A stretch of 64,000 nucleotides of DNA from Persicaria tinctoria (lineage: Eukaryota; Streptophyta; Magnoliopsida; Caryophyllales; Polygonaceae): positions 31,936,467 through 32,000,466 of the forward strand of contig JBANSL010000004.1 in NCBI GenBank assembly GCA_037127255.1, given 5' to 3'. The notes under the pieces are model-generated. The model was not told the origin of the DNA. It saw nothing but the letters and a program-made list of their open reading frames with translations, and did no database searches. This document shows positions 44,330 to 56,261 of this stretch, piece by piece (the stretch's first letter is position 1; every line of letters begins with the position of its first letter). The position numbers and the translations under genes were made by a program.

Positions 44330-45830
44330 ATTTCGAACTAAACTTAATGTAAAAGGCTTCCAAGATTGGGGTTTGCAACAACGATATGCAAGCATGCATA
44401 AGGCAGAGATAAACAGATAATCATGTGAATTGCATCAAAGGACAAGCTTTCGCCTTTTCCAACAATTAGACAACTCTTTCAAGAAACCCTAATTGTCTCT
44501 ACTGATTTTATGTTTACAATCCAAGTTGTTAGCATGGATCTCTATTAGATGGGTAATAAACACATAAACAAGTAGTAGATGCTCAAAACATGATAAAAGT
44601 CAGATCTTTACCTCAAGCGTGCATGGCTATCGTCGGGCTCGCCCCAACCCTAGAAGTGGGTGGACTACTCGCGCATCATCGCAAACTCAGACATCATCGA
44701 TTGAAAGAAAACTAATTGCATTAAAATAAACCAAAGTTTACAACCGCTTGAAGCCAATTCCGCTCTCGCTTCACAACTCCAATCGGCCGCTCACTCTCTC
44801 TCTCTACTTCTCATACTTACTTCTCTCTCTCTGAAATTGAAATGCCAGAAAAACCAGCCCCAAGGGCTTTATTTATAGGCTTCTAAACCTTGCTACTCAA
44901 GGATAGAATATCTATATCTATATCTAAAACTATATCTAAAAAGCTTAATGATAAATAAAAGCAACAAAGAAATTAAATCTAAAAGGGAAATAATATCTAA
45001 AGTGTCTTCAAGTGGATAGATCTCTCTTGATCACGATAGAACTTGATAGATTGGATAGAATCGGCAAACTTCGAGCCCAAGTAATCCCACACCGAGTAGA
45101 ATTGATCAAACCGCCTAACGCGTCTTCGGAAGTCTCCTCGATCTCGACAAAGGGCTACTCGATCTCGAGTAGGATTGTCGGTCGACTGGGCTTGACTCGG
45201 CGTCTCGGCTAACTGGTCCTCGACAGGCTCGGACATGACTCCTGGCGTTAGTCGATCTCGAGGAGAGCTCCTCGATCTCGACGAGTGATGTGTTATCGAC
45301 TTGGTCTTCCGAGGTTGTCGAGCAACCCTTCTCGCCCTGCTCGGATGTGGGCTCTCAGCCTTGTCGACCTCGAAGACGCTCGTCGATCTCGACGACAATG
45401 GATCATCGACTTGGCCAGCTTGGTGTATCGGGTAGCCTCTTGTCGACATGCTTGGACACATGCTCCTAGGCTTCCTCGATCTTGACGACAGTCTTGTCGA
45501 TCTCGAGTAGAAAGGTTGATCGTGGCTCGGCCTGGTGTTGTCGAGCAGCATCTCTTCGACATGGCTCGGGGAATGTGGTCTGGCACTTGTCGATATCGAT
45601 GAGAACTTAGTCGAGATCGAGTAGACTTGCTGCTTCCATATTTGCTTCTTGATTTTCTCCAGAAATGTTTCCATATTCTGCAATATTAAACAGAAACTTA
45701 TGTAGATCTCCATTTCTGACAAATAAGCATATACTACATAAATCCGACATATTCCCAATGTGAAATTTGCAAAATGTAAAGAATATGGCACTAAAATATG
45801 CATAAAAACATGGCTACTTTGGAGACATCA
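44330..45830 (-). mobile_element. Element F: partial LTR of the A-D family
   Basis: Minus strand: it starts TGATGTCTCC at 45830 and follows the plan of the family LTR. It has a TCGATCTCGA-type palindrome cluster (45130-45625), TATAAAT (plus-strand 44871-44877), a CT-rich leader, and the block around CACCCACTTCTAGGGTTGGGG (plus-strand complement at 44630-44665). Its 3' part fades out near 44330, so U5 is missing. No internal region is attached. It abuts element G at 45831; the candidate target site ATAAG has no partner. Confidence 0.78.
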
Positions 45831-45987
45831 ATAAGCACTTCTTCGTGAGCCAAAAACGTCAACAACGCCGACTGCACTAAGCGTATAAATTGACCCCGAT
45901 CCATCTTGACCGGGATTGCAGGTAAATTAGGACATTTTGTCGTCACCCTGAGGTAATAAGTATAGATGAAATTCCACAAGTGCGTCA
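45831..45987 (+). mobile_element. Element G, end of the 5' LTR
   Basis: About 157 bp between F and the primer site, ending ...AAGTGCGTCA. It is assigned to the LTR only because the primer site follows directly. The rest of the LTR was displaced or lost at the F junction. Confidence 0.6.
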
Positions 45988-45988
45988 T

Positions 45989-46006
45989 TGGCGCCTTCTG
46001 TGGGAA
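45989..46006 (+). promoter_or_regulatory. Primer binding site of element G
   Basis: TGGCGCCTTCTGTGGGAA right after CA. Tat/Ogre-like elements typically have TGGCGCCGTCTGTGGG here; this copy has one difference in that core. Confidence 0.7.
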
Positions 46007-46199
46007 CTTTTCACGATGAGAGGTTCCGTGTATCTCTACGCTTTTTTACATTACATCTTTTCTTATTGTCGTTTGTTATTGTTTACTATATTCTTCGTTT
46101 TTCTTTTACCATTGATCATGTTTCAATTAATAAGCATACCCCAATTTTTACTTTTAATTCTAACAAATTTTACTGGAATCATGAATTTTACACTGTTCG

Positions 46200-47720
46200 G
46201 TGAAGAGTTTGGAAACCAACATCATGATGTCGAAGAAACCGACGGACTCAACCTCAACAATCCCCCCCCCCCCCCCCCCCCGCAAAGAGGAAGCTCAACA
46301 CCACAATGGGATGTGGAGTAGTTACCCACCGTATCAATTCTTCGCGGAGAATTACCCACATAATCCATACTTTGGCCAGCAAGCAAACAAGATGCCATTC
46401 TACCGCGATCCCCATGCACACTATCAACACCAGGGTTCTGTACCTACAACGGTCAACCACTTCCCTAACCCTGCGGGCAACCCTCTTAATCGCGGTCTAA
46501 AACACAACGATAACATCGACGAGACGGCCTGCGACCACAACACCAGGGACGTGTCATCACGCTCTAATTCTCCTGGGGCACCTGGCCCAACCCAAAAAAG
46601 TGAGCCGACTTTCCCATATGCCTCCTGCAAACAGATAAGAGAACCACCTGTCCCTAAGAGGAGGAGGGATGTGCCCATCGCCAAATTCAAAGGAGACACT
46701 GATCCTAACGATCACCTCAAACACTTTACAACGTCGATGAGAATGAACGAGGACAACGATGCTATGTTATGCTGCTTGTTTCCGTCCACATTAAGCGGAG
46801 TGGCTCTCACATGGTTCACTAATCTGGCCCGGTCGTCCATTAACAACTTCGCACAATTATCAAGCACGTTTGTCGCCCATTTTGGTAGTGCTCGGACAAG
46901 AAAAAGGACCATGCTGGACCTCAATTCCATCAAACAGGAATCGTCAGTAGGTTTACTAATATGGTGGTGCAGATCATGAAGTTTAATCAAGAGTCCACGA
47001 GCACAGTATTGATGGGTAACCTGGCTGAAGGGAATTTCAAGATCTGCCTATTCCGAAAGGAGCTAGAGAATTATGATGATCTACGAGAGCTCATCACAAA
47101 ACAAATCCACGCTATGGAGGCTCCAAGTTCAAGTTCGCAACCCTTTGACACCAAGCCTTCTTTTTACCACAAGGTCCCCAACAAATACCGAGAGAAGGGA
47201 GGGTTCGAGAATCAGCAATGCTATAACCATCCTTGGCAATACCTCATCGCCCCACCGAGGCCTCCCCAACGAGAAGTATAATACAACCAGCGGACAGGAC
47301 AAAGCCCGCACAATGCCGCAACGAATGTAATGATAGCTCATCCCGACCATATTTCACCCCCTGTTTATGGGATTCCACCGGCTCTCTCCCGAAAGAAAGT
47401 GCCCTTAAAGATATGTGCCCCGCCAGTGAATCCCAACCAGCGTGTCACGACGCCGCAACAATAAAATCCTCCTGTGGTCCCTCCCCGAAAAAATAGACCT
47501 TCTCCTACTCCACCTTGGCCATACAATCTCCAATATGCAGCTAGAGGAAGAGGAAGAGGAAGGGGGATTACTCCCAAGGCAGGGGAGGAAGAAACGGGAA
47601 CAGAGGAGGAGGATACCGGCCTCCCCCTAGGGACGCGAGGAATGCTCCCGAAGCAAGGTCCTTATCAAACCGACATAAACATTCCAATAGGGATCAACAG
47701 AAACCACCCTAGCTAGACAG
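46200..47720 (+). pseudogene. gag of element G
   Basis: The ORF 46200-46979 contains a Pro-coding C20 tract (46262-46281) and then the Gag core: IAKFKGDTDPNDHLKHF, a methionine-rich helix and SGVALTWFTNLARSSINNF. Near 46970 the frame shifts. The core continues as KFNQESTSTVLMGNL...FRKELENYDDLRELI (46980-47100), then a basic, Arg/Gly/Pro-rich tail in broken frames to about 47720. No CCHC knuckle was found. Confidence 0.8.
46262..46281 (+). repeat. C20 homopolymer in gag of G
   Basis: Twenty consecutive C residues inside a proline-coding stretch; its length sets the reading frame of the gag start. Similar tracts occur at 61992-62009 and, as G, at 63574-63592. Confidence 0.95.
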
Positions 47721-47849
47721 ATGTATCAATACCATCGCATGGGGACCTACCTCGTCTGACATCAGCAAACAGGAGAGGAACAACTATGAAAGGGAAGCTA
47801 GATGTCCCCCCTCCGAAGCTAGCGTCAGACAAGCATCCACTGCACACGC

Positions 47850-48520
47850 GGTACTAAGTTTTTCCGTTAATGATGCTCGCGACCTCAGTATGCAATATTC
47901 GGATACTATGGTCATTCATATGCACCTAGGGACCAAAACGGTCAAGCGAGTAATGGTAGACACCGGTTCGTCAGTAGACGTCCTATATTGGAACGCCTTT
48001 GAGCAGCTTGGCATCGCGGAAAGCGCTTTGCGTTGCTACTCAGGAAAGCTAGTCTCTTTCTGAGGAGATGAAGTTGAAGTGGCTGGAACGATCGAATTAG
48101 CTCTAAAACTGGGGATGGCTCCGAATAGAAGAACTCACATGATTGAGTTCACGGTGGTCCGACTACCATCCATTTACAATGCTATCATGGGCCGAGTGAG
48201 TCTATTCAAATTCCAAGTAGTATGATCTATTTATCATTTTAGCATCAAGTTCCCATGCACCGATGGAAAGGTAGGTGAAGCCCGAGGGGAACAGGCAGAA
48301 AGCAGAGTATGTTGTTCGACTTCACCAAAAAAGGGACACGGGCGAGTGTTCGCGATCGACGAACCTGGTCAAGGGTCGTTAAAAATAGAAGAAACTGACG
48401 AAGATGACCAAGAAGCCACATCTAAAAAGCAACAAGCAGAAATGGAGGCGAGGCTCGAGAAAATGATAAAAAAAAATAGTTGAAGAAAAGGTCGCTTTAT
48501 TCCCATTCCCAAATAAAGCT
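47850..48520 (+). pseudogene. Protease of element G
   Basis: It reads VKRVMVDTGSSVDVLYWNAF with the catalytic Asp codon at 47959, then LALKLGMAP and MGRVSLFKF where the usual ILGR motif stands. In-frame stops (for example near 48061 and 48223) break it. The acidic linker with DEDDQEA follows and is cut at 48520 by element H. The text resumes at 57283. Confidence 0.82.
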
Positions 48521-49491
48521 TGATAACTCTCTCCCTTGATGAAAATTGGAATAAATATTTCAAAGGCTTTGACAGGATGTTTGTGTCAAAGGCCTTGGAG
48601 CATTAACAGTTGATGAAATACAAAACCTGTCTTATTTGTCCGAATATTATTTAATCTTAATATATACTTCCTTTATATTATATATATATCTTTCCTTCAG
48701 TACATATTGAGGAGATCGAATTCAAAATAGATCATGGCTTCGGAGTATCCATAAATAGAAGATTCAAGATCAAGTCATGATTTGAAAGAGCCGTTGATGA
48801 AGTTCTGGTGTTGAAGACCCTCACGCTCCATGCTCTTATATAGAGGAAAGGAAGAAGAAGACAGAGATAACATAGTGCTACACGAGCTTTCATTCATTCA
48901 AGCAAGATCTGTCATCCTAAGTGTCTCTCTGCTAAGCGCTCAAGAGTTTGTTGTTTATTTCAAAGCCTTTGAGAGTCACTGTGAGCTTATAGGATATATT
49001 CATTTATAGTGTTACTCGAGAGTTTATAACTCGGGAAGTTGCACTAGGCTATTGGTTTGTGAGAGTAAGAGGATTGTACTAGATAGCTGAGAGAGGTGGG
49101 GCTCTTCTAGATTGGTCTAGGACTCCAAGGGAACGTGAGTTGACTAGATTGCAATTGTATAGGAGAGAGGCTTCTCGGTGAGCTATTAGGATCCTAAGCT
49201 AAGCAATCAATAAAGCCTTTTGAATCCTAGGGTTGTGGATGAACCCTAGGCGGGGACATAGGCCAAGTTCGTGCCGAACCTCGTAAACAATTACTCGTGT
49301 TCTTTACTTATTGCTTTACCTTATTTCCGCACTTGGTTCGATTGTCTAACTTTGTGATTCGGGTTTAATCTCAAAGGTTTTTGTACAAGCTCCAAAAGTC
49401 TTGAGACTTTCTGCGAAAAACGGGCATACTCTATTCAACCCCCCTTCTAGAGTATCTTTATATTACTTTGTTTTACATTATCGAACCTTCA
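48521..49491 (+). mobile_element. Element H 5' LTR
   Basis: 971 bp, starting TGATAACTCT and ending TTCGAACC-like ACCTTCA. A TATATATATA stretch lies near 48685-48695 and a second TATA-like TTATATAGAGG near 48836-48846. The region downstream of the latter is the likely transcript leader. Confidence 0.92.
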
Positions 49492-49493
49492 AT

Positions 49494-49505
49494 TGGTATC
49501 AGAGC
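49494..49505 (+). promoter_or_regulatory. Primer binding site of element H
   Basis: TGGTATCAGAGC begins two bases after the LTR end and is the standard complement of initiator tRNA-Met in copia elements. Confidence 0.93.
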
Positions 49506-49549
49506 TTTACTCACTGTTCTTGATCTAACAATCTTGTGAGTTTTCGATC

Positions 49550-51349
49550 ATGTCTGGTGAAGCAAGCGGAGGATTTGCACAGGGAAGGTCCACAGGCAGA
49601 CCGCCACTCTTTGTAGGAAACAACTTTGTCCACTGGAGATCTTTGATGAAGATGTTCATCATAGACCAAGATCTAGAGCTTTGGAACATTATAGAGAATG
49701 GTCTGAAGGTTCCAGAGAAAGAAGGACCAAATGATACCAAAGTTGCAAAGAAGGAGTCTAAATACAACCAAGTAGATCTTGAAACCATCTCCAAAAACTA
49801 CAGGGCTATTAACTTACTTTATTGTGGTCTTAGCACTGATGAGTTTAACCGTATTTCATCTTGTAGGTCAGCTAAAGAGATTTGGGACAAGTTGGTCATC
49901 ACCTATGAAGGAACAAGCCAAGTGAAAGACACCAAGATCAGCATCTTCCTTCGAAAGTATGAGCTCTTCAAGATGAAGTCTGATGAGTCAATCAAGGCCA
50001 TGTTCACACGATTCATAGAAATCACCAACAACCTTGACTCTCTCGGCAAGAGCTTTACCAACGTTGAGAAAGTGAGGAAGATACTGAGGTGCCTTGCAAA
50101 GGAGAAATGGGGTCCAAAAGTAACAGCTATAGAGGAAGCCCAGGACCTCACCACTCTACCCCTTGATGACCTTCTTGGGAAGCTGATCACGCATGAGATG
50201 ATCCTTAATGAAGACGATGGAGAACTTCCAGCTAGCACTAAGAGCTTGGCACTCAAGTCTAAGAAGGATGAGCCCAATGATGGATCTAATTCCAATGACG
50301 AGGATGACGATGAGGATGATCCTTTTGCTCTTATCACAAGAGGCCTTGCTAGAATTCTCAAAATGAAGAAGCAATTCAACAACAAGGATGGATCAGAGTC
50401 TTCAAAATTTCGAGGTAAACCTCAATACAACAAGTATGAAAAGAAGACTAAACCGTTGTCCTGTTTTGAATGTGGTGAAACAGATCATCTTGTGAAGGAC
50501 TGCCCTCAAAAGACAAAGAGCCAGCCTAAGAAAGGTGACAAATGGAAGAAGAAAGCCATGGTGGCAACTTGGAGTGATTCCGACTCTGACTCCGATGATG
50601 AGAAGGCCAACATTTGTCTTATGGCCTCAGAAGATGAATCCCACGATGAAAAGCTTGAAGCTACTGTAAGAGAACTTAAGGAAAGTCCAAAAGAGGTATT
50701 ATCGGAATTCCTTTCAAATATGATTTCCAATGAAGAGAAGCTTAATGCCCAAACTAACATTCTTATTAAGAGAACTGTGGACCAGGAAAGAACTATTGAG
50801 GATCTGTCTATGAGGGTCAAAGGTCTTGAAGCTTCTTATTCAGGTCTTGACATTAAAGTCAAGACGCTTGACTCGGAGAAATCTGAACTCAAGCAAGATC
50901 TCTCCTCTCTAAGAAATGAGCATCATGACTTAGAGAACGAGAAGATCTCCCTGAATAATAAGATTCAAGACCAACAGACAACCCTCATAAGTTTTACCAA
51001 ATCCAAAGGTGCTCTCGATAGGATGTTGGGTGAGCAACAAAGCTCTCTAAACAAAAGTGGTATTGGTTACAATCCAATGTTTTTAAAGAAGCAACACATT
51101 ACCACTTTTGTAAAGACAAAAGCAAGCAGAACCTCTCCTATATGTCATAATTGTGCTAGAAAGGGACATGTAAAAGAGACCTGCCCTTATAGAAGAAAGG
51201 ATCCATATATTATTCGCAATACATTTCCTGTTCATTTGAGAAAAGAACGGATAACACAAGTTTGGGTTCCAAAAGGCACTCATTTACCAAATATGGTTTA
51301 CCCCAACAATGGATCCAAATTTGCTTATTGGTCTAGCCACAAAGGTTGA
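49550..51349 (+). pseudogene. gag (and start of pol) of element H
   Basis: 599 codons. Residues 10-60 are the copia Gag start (FVGNNFVHWRSLMKMFI) and 60-230 the UBN2-type Gag helix bundle (SAKEIWDKLVITYEGTSQVK, LGKLITHEM). An acidic stretch (about 245-260) follows. There is a CCHC knuckle near residue 305 (CFECGETDHLVKDC), a long coiled-coil (about 370-510) and a second knuckle near 528 (CHNCARKGHVKETC). The two knuckles around a coiled-coil are a Sirevirus-like arrangement. The next block, with the protease site, is in another frame. Confidence 0.9.
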
Positions 51350-51660
51350 TGTTTGTCTTGCAGAAGATCACCAAGGTGAAAGATCACAAATGGATTATTG
51401 ATAGTGGATGCTCATGGCATATGAATGGGAAGAGCTCTCTCTTTCATGATCTAAAGGAGCAATCCACGGGAACAATCACTCTTGGTGACAAAGGAAAATG
51501 TTACATCGTTGGTATTGGTAGTGTTGGAAGTGATTCCAACCATAGTATTAAAAATGTCTATCTTGTTAATGGTTTAAAGTATAATCTGCTTAGTGTCTCT
51601 CAATTATGTGATAGTGGTAAGAATGTCAGATTTAACAAGAAAAGATGTATAGTGTGCTGA
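51346..51660 (+). pseudogene. Protease of element H
   Basis: In the next frame: KWIIDSGCSWHMNGKSSLF, where DSG is the catalytic triad of copia protease, then the VYLVNGLKYNLLSVSQLCD motif that closes the domain. An in-frame TGA at 51658-51660 separates it from integrase; a CGA-to-TGA change would explain it. Confidence 0.88.
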
Positions 51661-51681
51661 GAAGATACAGGTGAAGTTATA

Positions 51682-53205
51682 TTGACTGCATACCGTTACA
51701 ACAATATATACGCCGTAAATGTTGATCAAGTGGCACAAGGAAGCTTAACCTGTCTAAAGGCTTTGACGGACGATCCAAAGCTCTGGCACAGGAGACTCGG
51801 TCATGTGAGTCCACATACACTACAGAAGCTTGTGTCCAAAGGGCTTGTAAGAGGGCTACCTGAAATGGACTTCAAAGGTATTGATATGTGCAACGCTTGC
51901 AAACGAGGTAAACAAACACGTACCTCGTTCAAACCCAAAAAGGTTGTAAGTTCTTCTAGACCCCTTGAACTTTTACATATGGATTTATGTGGTCTTATGC
52001 GAGTCAAATCTCCCAATGGTAAAAAGTACATGCTAGTTGTTGTTGGTGATTTTTCTAGATATACTTGGGTTGCATTTTTGAAAGAAATATCAGAGGCCTT
52101 ATTTGAGTTTTCAAAACTTTGTAAGGAGTTGCAAACTTTAAGAAACGAGCCCATAGTGTCAATTCGGAGTGATCATGGTAGGGAGTTTGATCAACTTCAG
52201 TTTGATTTGTTTTGTGCTAAATATGGCATCTCCCATAACTTTTCTGCTCCTAGGACACCTCAACAAAACGGGGTTGTGGGACGCAAGAACCGCACCTTAG
52301 AGGATATGGCCAGGACTATGCTTTTAGAAAATGCATTACCTAAAACCTATTGGGCTGAAGTTGTTAACACAGCTAACTACATTTTGAATCGTTGTCTTAT
52401 TCGTTCCATCTTAAAGAAAACTCCTTATGAACTTTTCAAAGCCCGCAAACCTCTAATATCTTACTTTAAACCCTTCGGATGTACTTGTTTTGTTCATAAC
52501 AATGGAAAAGATAACCTTGGGAAGTTTGATGCGCGTAGTGATGAAGGTATATTTCTTGGCAATTCCACGAGTAGCAAAGCTTATAGAATCTTCAATAAAA
52601 GGACCCAGGTAGTTGAAGAAAGTATACATGTTATTTTTGATGAATGCAATGACGGTGCTTTGAGTGAAAATGTTTCAGATATAGATCTTAACATCCATGA
52701 AGAGAACGGGGAAGGTGATGATACTGCTGCTAAGAACACGGAGAAGAGGAACATGCAGGAACCGATTCTTAACACTGAAGAATTGGCCCAAGGTGTTGAA
52801 GATTCGTCCAAAGCCCTTGGTGTCCAATCCAACAGTGTTGAGATGTCAGAAACTGCTATAACTAAACCTAACAGGACCACGGAGTCAGATGTACCACAAG
52901 TCAATCCCACTGGTGTGACGAATCAAGGAGCTGAGACTAGCAAAAGAAAATTCAAATACTCCTCATCACACTCATTAAAGGATATCATTTCTGACCCTAC
53001 TTCTAGTGTTCAAACTCGTTGTAAACTTAAAGATCTTTGTGCTTTTCACGCGTTTGTTTCTCTTATTGAGCCAAAGAAGGTAGATGAGGCACTTCAGGAG
53101 CCAGACTGGATCATTTCTATGCAAAATGAGCTTAACGAATTTGAAAGGAACAAAGTCTGGACCTTGAAGCCTAGGCCAAAGCATCAATCAGTCATTGGCA
53201 CTTGA
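51682..53205 (+). pseudogene. Integrase and start of RT of element H
   Basis: It has the zinc domain (LWHRRLGHVSPHTLQKLV ... CNACKRGK), the catalytic core with MDLCGLM and SDHGREFD, and the third site at TPQQNGVVGRKNRTL. Here the normally invariant Glu of VxERKN is Gly (codon 52279-52281), so the integrase should be inactive. The region after KPFGCTCFVHN is the copia-specific C-terminal domain, followed by an acidic linker and the RT start (DEALQEPDWIISMQNEL). It ends in TGA at the usual GTRWVF position. Confidence 0.88.
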
Positions 53206-53244
53206 TGGGTATTTCGAAACAAGCTCGATGAGAATGGTAAGATT

Positions 53245-53931
53245 GTGAGGAACAAGGCAAGGCTTGTTGCCCAAGGCTACAATCAAGAGGAAGGTATTGA
53301 CTACGAGGAGACCTTTGCTCCTGTAGCCAGGCTTGAAGCCATTCGCATTTTATTAGCATTTGCATCTTTTATGAGCATAAAGTTATATCAAATGGATGTC
53401 AAGTGTGCTTTTCTTAATGGTTTCTTAGAGGAAGAAGTATATGTGGCGCAACCCCCAGGTTTTGAAAGTTTAGAATTTCCTAATCACGTTTATAAACTTG
53501 ACAAAGCGCTTTATGGTTTGAAACAAGCCCCAAGAGCTTGGTACGAGCGCTTGTCAAAATATCTTTTAGAAAATGATTTTAAAAGGGGGTTGATCGACAA
53601 GACTCTTTTTATCAAAACCAAAGGAAAGGACATTTTGTTTATTCAAATCTATGTCGATGATATATTATTTGGTGCTACTAACACATCTTTGTGCAAGGAA
53701 TTTTCTGACATCATGTGCAGTGAATTTGAGATGAGCTTGATGGGTGAACTCAACTTCTTTTTGGTATTACAAGTTCATCAATCCAAGAAAGGGATCTTTG
53801 TCAACCAAAGCAAGTACACTAAGGATCTCGTGAAGAAGTTCAAGATGGATCAATCCAAGGCAGCCAAGACTCCCATGAGCTCGACATCGGATTTCAAAAA
53901 TTGCCCTTTTAGTGATTTTCTTAACCGTTAA
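53245..53931 (+). pseudogene. Reverse transcriptase of element H, RNase H missing
   Basis: It reads [55 protein letters not shown] and the catalytic [11 protein letters not shown]. The domain runs to [11 protein letters not shown] and then turns into unrelated sequence and a stop. The RNase H domain normally following (with LTASRPDI and TAEAEYVA) is not found anywhere before the 3' LTR. Same frame as the preceding block. Confidence 0.9.
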
Positions 53932-54192
53932 AGATATTTTATTTTTGGAACAAGATTTTTGGTTATTCAGTCCGATTTTAATGGAAATTTTGAATTTTGA
54001 ATTGGAAACCTTTCAAATTGGCAATGTGATGATTTCTTTCCTTGGAACTCTAAACCCGTCCTATCACTCCCTCTACTTAAACTCAATCCTGTACCCGATT
54101 ACAACCCACACTCAGAACTAATCCAAACCCCTTCACCTTCTCCTTCTTCAACATCTCAATCTGTTCTAAGAAAACCCTAGCCAATTTCCTCC
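53932..54192 (+). other. Spacer between pol and the envelope-like ORF of H
   Basis: About 260 bp without coding signal. The last 60 bp (CTTCACCTTCTCCTTCTTC...AAAACCCTAGCC) look like a plant 5' leader, which suggests separate expression of the next ORF. Confidence 0.5.
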
Positions 54193-55902
54193 ATGGCACC
54201 CAAAACCAAGAAAGTTGTCACACCCAAAAGACTTGGCGCCACCCCCAAGGGACGTCAGGCCACTGCTACCTCTCTCACACCTGAAACCGCTCCTCAAGCC
54301 ATTGTCCCAACTGTCGTCCAGAGCACCATCGCTGAGAGCACGGCCATCGTTCCCAAGGGCTCTCAAAAGCGCTCTACTAAGAAGCCGATCAGTGCTAAAC
54401 AGAAATGAAAGAGGAAGATTTTGGCTAAGGAAGTGGACGAGGAAGAGGAGGAAGATGACCTAGATGCCCTCCTGGAAAGAGATGATGCCAAGGAAGTCGA
54501 GGAGGAGGCCTTGAGGAAGAAAAGGGTCGATGAGGAGGCCAAGATGGCTAAGAAACTGGCCGAGGAAGAAGCTGAGCGGATTCGGAAGGAAGCCGAAGTC
54601 GAGGAGGTTCCATCCAAGGAGGAGCATGAGGAAGAAGAAGAAGAGCAAGAGGGATCTGGAGATAACGAGGATGCTGAAGGAGATGAAGCTGGGTCCGGTG
54701 AGGACTCGGGGTCTGAGGAATAGGAGGAAGAATCTCCCTCTCCTTCTCATCCTCCTCCCCCGTCTTCGAAGAAGCGGAAAGCCCCTACTGCTGTCAAGCC
54801 TCCATCCCCCAAGCGTACCAGGAAGGGCACTGTCAAGAGTCTTGTAGCGCCTGTCAAGAGAGCTGCTCCAATAGTTGCTCGGAGAAAGAATGCCGACCCC
54901 CCGGCCTATATCCAGGTAAATCAATCTTTGCCATCCTCTTGATTTCAAGATTCTGAGACTGCTGGTAAGTGGGTAGACGAGTTTCGAACTCGTAAGATTA
55001 GCTGTTCTGATTTTTTGGATTTTGAGTTCTTCGAAGCTTTGAAGTTACCATGCATTGAGCTTCTAAAAAATTCCCCAGCCTGGACCCTTCTCAACCTTGA
55101 AACTGTCTACTACCCCCAGCTTACTCGACTTTTCTACATTAATCTAAAAGCCAAAAACAACACCGATGGTTGGTCTTTGGGGTCTGTTGTCAAAAGGGTT
55201 AGAATCTCTCTCAACTCCAATGATTTTGCAGATTTCCTTGGCTTACCTACCCCAGTTCCACCCTCTGAATTACACCCCTCAAAAGAGAATTGCATCATCC
55301 TTGCCCGAGCCAAGTACCTCCTACCTGAAGCATCCAACAGCTCCTCAAAGCAACTCACTCATTCATCCCTAACCCTTGAGGCAAAAATTATTTTCAACAT
55401 CATTGTTCGATGCCTCTTACCCCGTCTTAACTCTGGCTCACTCCTTACTGACAATGCCATGGTCCTACTCTACCGCATCTTAAATGGCCTTGACCTTGAT
55501 CTGGCCAATACCATCCTTGGAACCATGGCTCATTCCAGAAAAGCTAGAAAAGGCTCTCCCCTCCCCTTTGCTACCCTTTTGACCCCTCTCTTCAAAGCTT
55601 CTGGAATTGATGTCAAAAATGAAGAACAGTTGCGCCATATGGGTAAGTTCGACTCTAAAGGCCTTAAAAAGATTGGCATCACTCGGTCTCCCCAAGGGAC
55701 CTTGAGTCTTGCCACTCCTTCAAAAGCCTTTCCCACTGCTCCAGCTTTCGATGAACGCATGGACAACCTAGAGTTGGGCTTGGAGGAAGTTCGCATGGAT
55801 ATCAAGGAGCTGCAGAAGGAGATTATGACGGAGATGAGCGGGATTTCCAAGATGCTGGAAGGACTGTCGACGAGGCTTACTGATGATGCTCCGGATGACT
55901 AA
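54193..55902 (+). pseudogene. Envelope-like ORF of element H
   Basis: One 570-codon frame starting MAPKTKKVVTPKRLG, broken by stops at 54406-54408 (TGA), 54721-54723 (TAG) and near 54941 (TGA). The first third is basic, then very acidic (Glu-rich, coiled-coil-like), then Pro/Lys-rich with PSPKRTRKG. From about residue 275 comes the block LTRLFYINLKAK...VRISLNSNDFADFLGLP, typical of the domain annotated as putative plant transposon protein or envelope-like in Sireviruses. The C-terminus (EERMDNLELGLEEVRMDIKEL-like) is a coiled-coil. I see neither a signal peptide nor a transmembrane segment, so the name envelope is historical. Confidence 0.75.
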
Positions 55903-56261
55903 GCCTAAAACCTACCCTACCCTATCCCACCCCTGAAAACTTGATACATTGCTGGATTGTTGGAAACGTTTTCAAAACTTTTGGTGACTTTTTGGTGACT
56001 GTTTTACCTCCTCCCTTTGTTGAAAGACAAAAAGGGGGAGATGATCTGTGGTGCTTAGACTTTGAAAACCTCTGCTTAAAGGTCTTGGAAGACCTTGGTT
56101 TTTGATTTATGGTTTTCGGTTGGATGGTTTTTGCATGCTTTAAAAATTTGATCCAACATTTGTCTAACCCTTGCAGGTACATAGTCCGATTTCTATTTTA
56201 TTATCTATGCTTGACTAAGTTGCAGGGATGCACAAGTTTTGTCTTTCATCAAGGAGGAGAT
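55903..56261 (+). promoter_or_regulatory. 3' untranslated region and polypurine tracts of H
   Basis: It contains AAAAAGGGGGAGATGAT (about 56030-56046) and, directly before the 3' LTR, AAGGAGGAGA (56251-56260). Repeated purine tracts upstream of the 3' LTR are a known Sirevirus trait. Confidence 0.75.

Noticed and set aside
54193..55902. Host gene inserted in element H
   Set aside because: Position after pol, frame, coiled-coil end and the LFYINLK/FLGLP block fit the Sirevirus extra ORF better.
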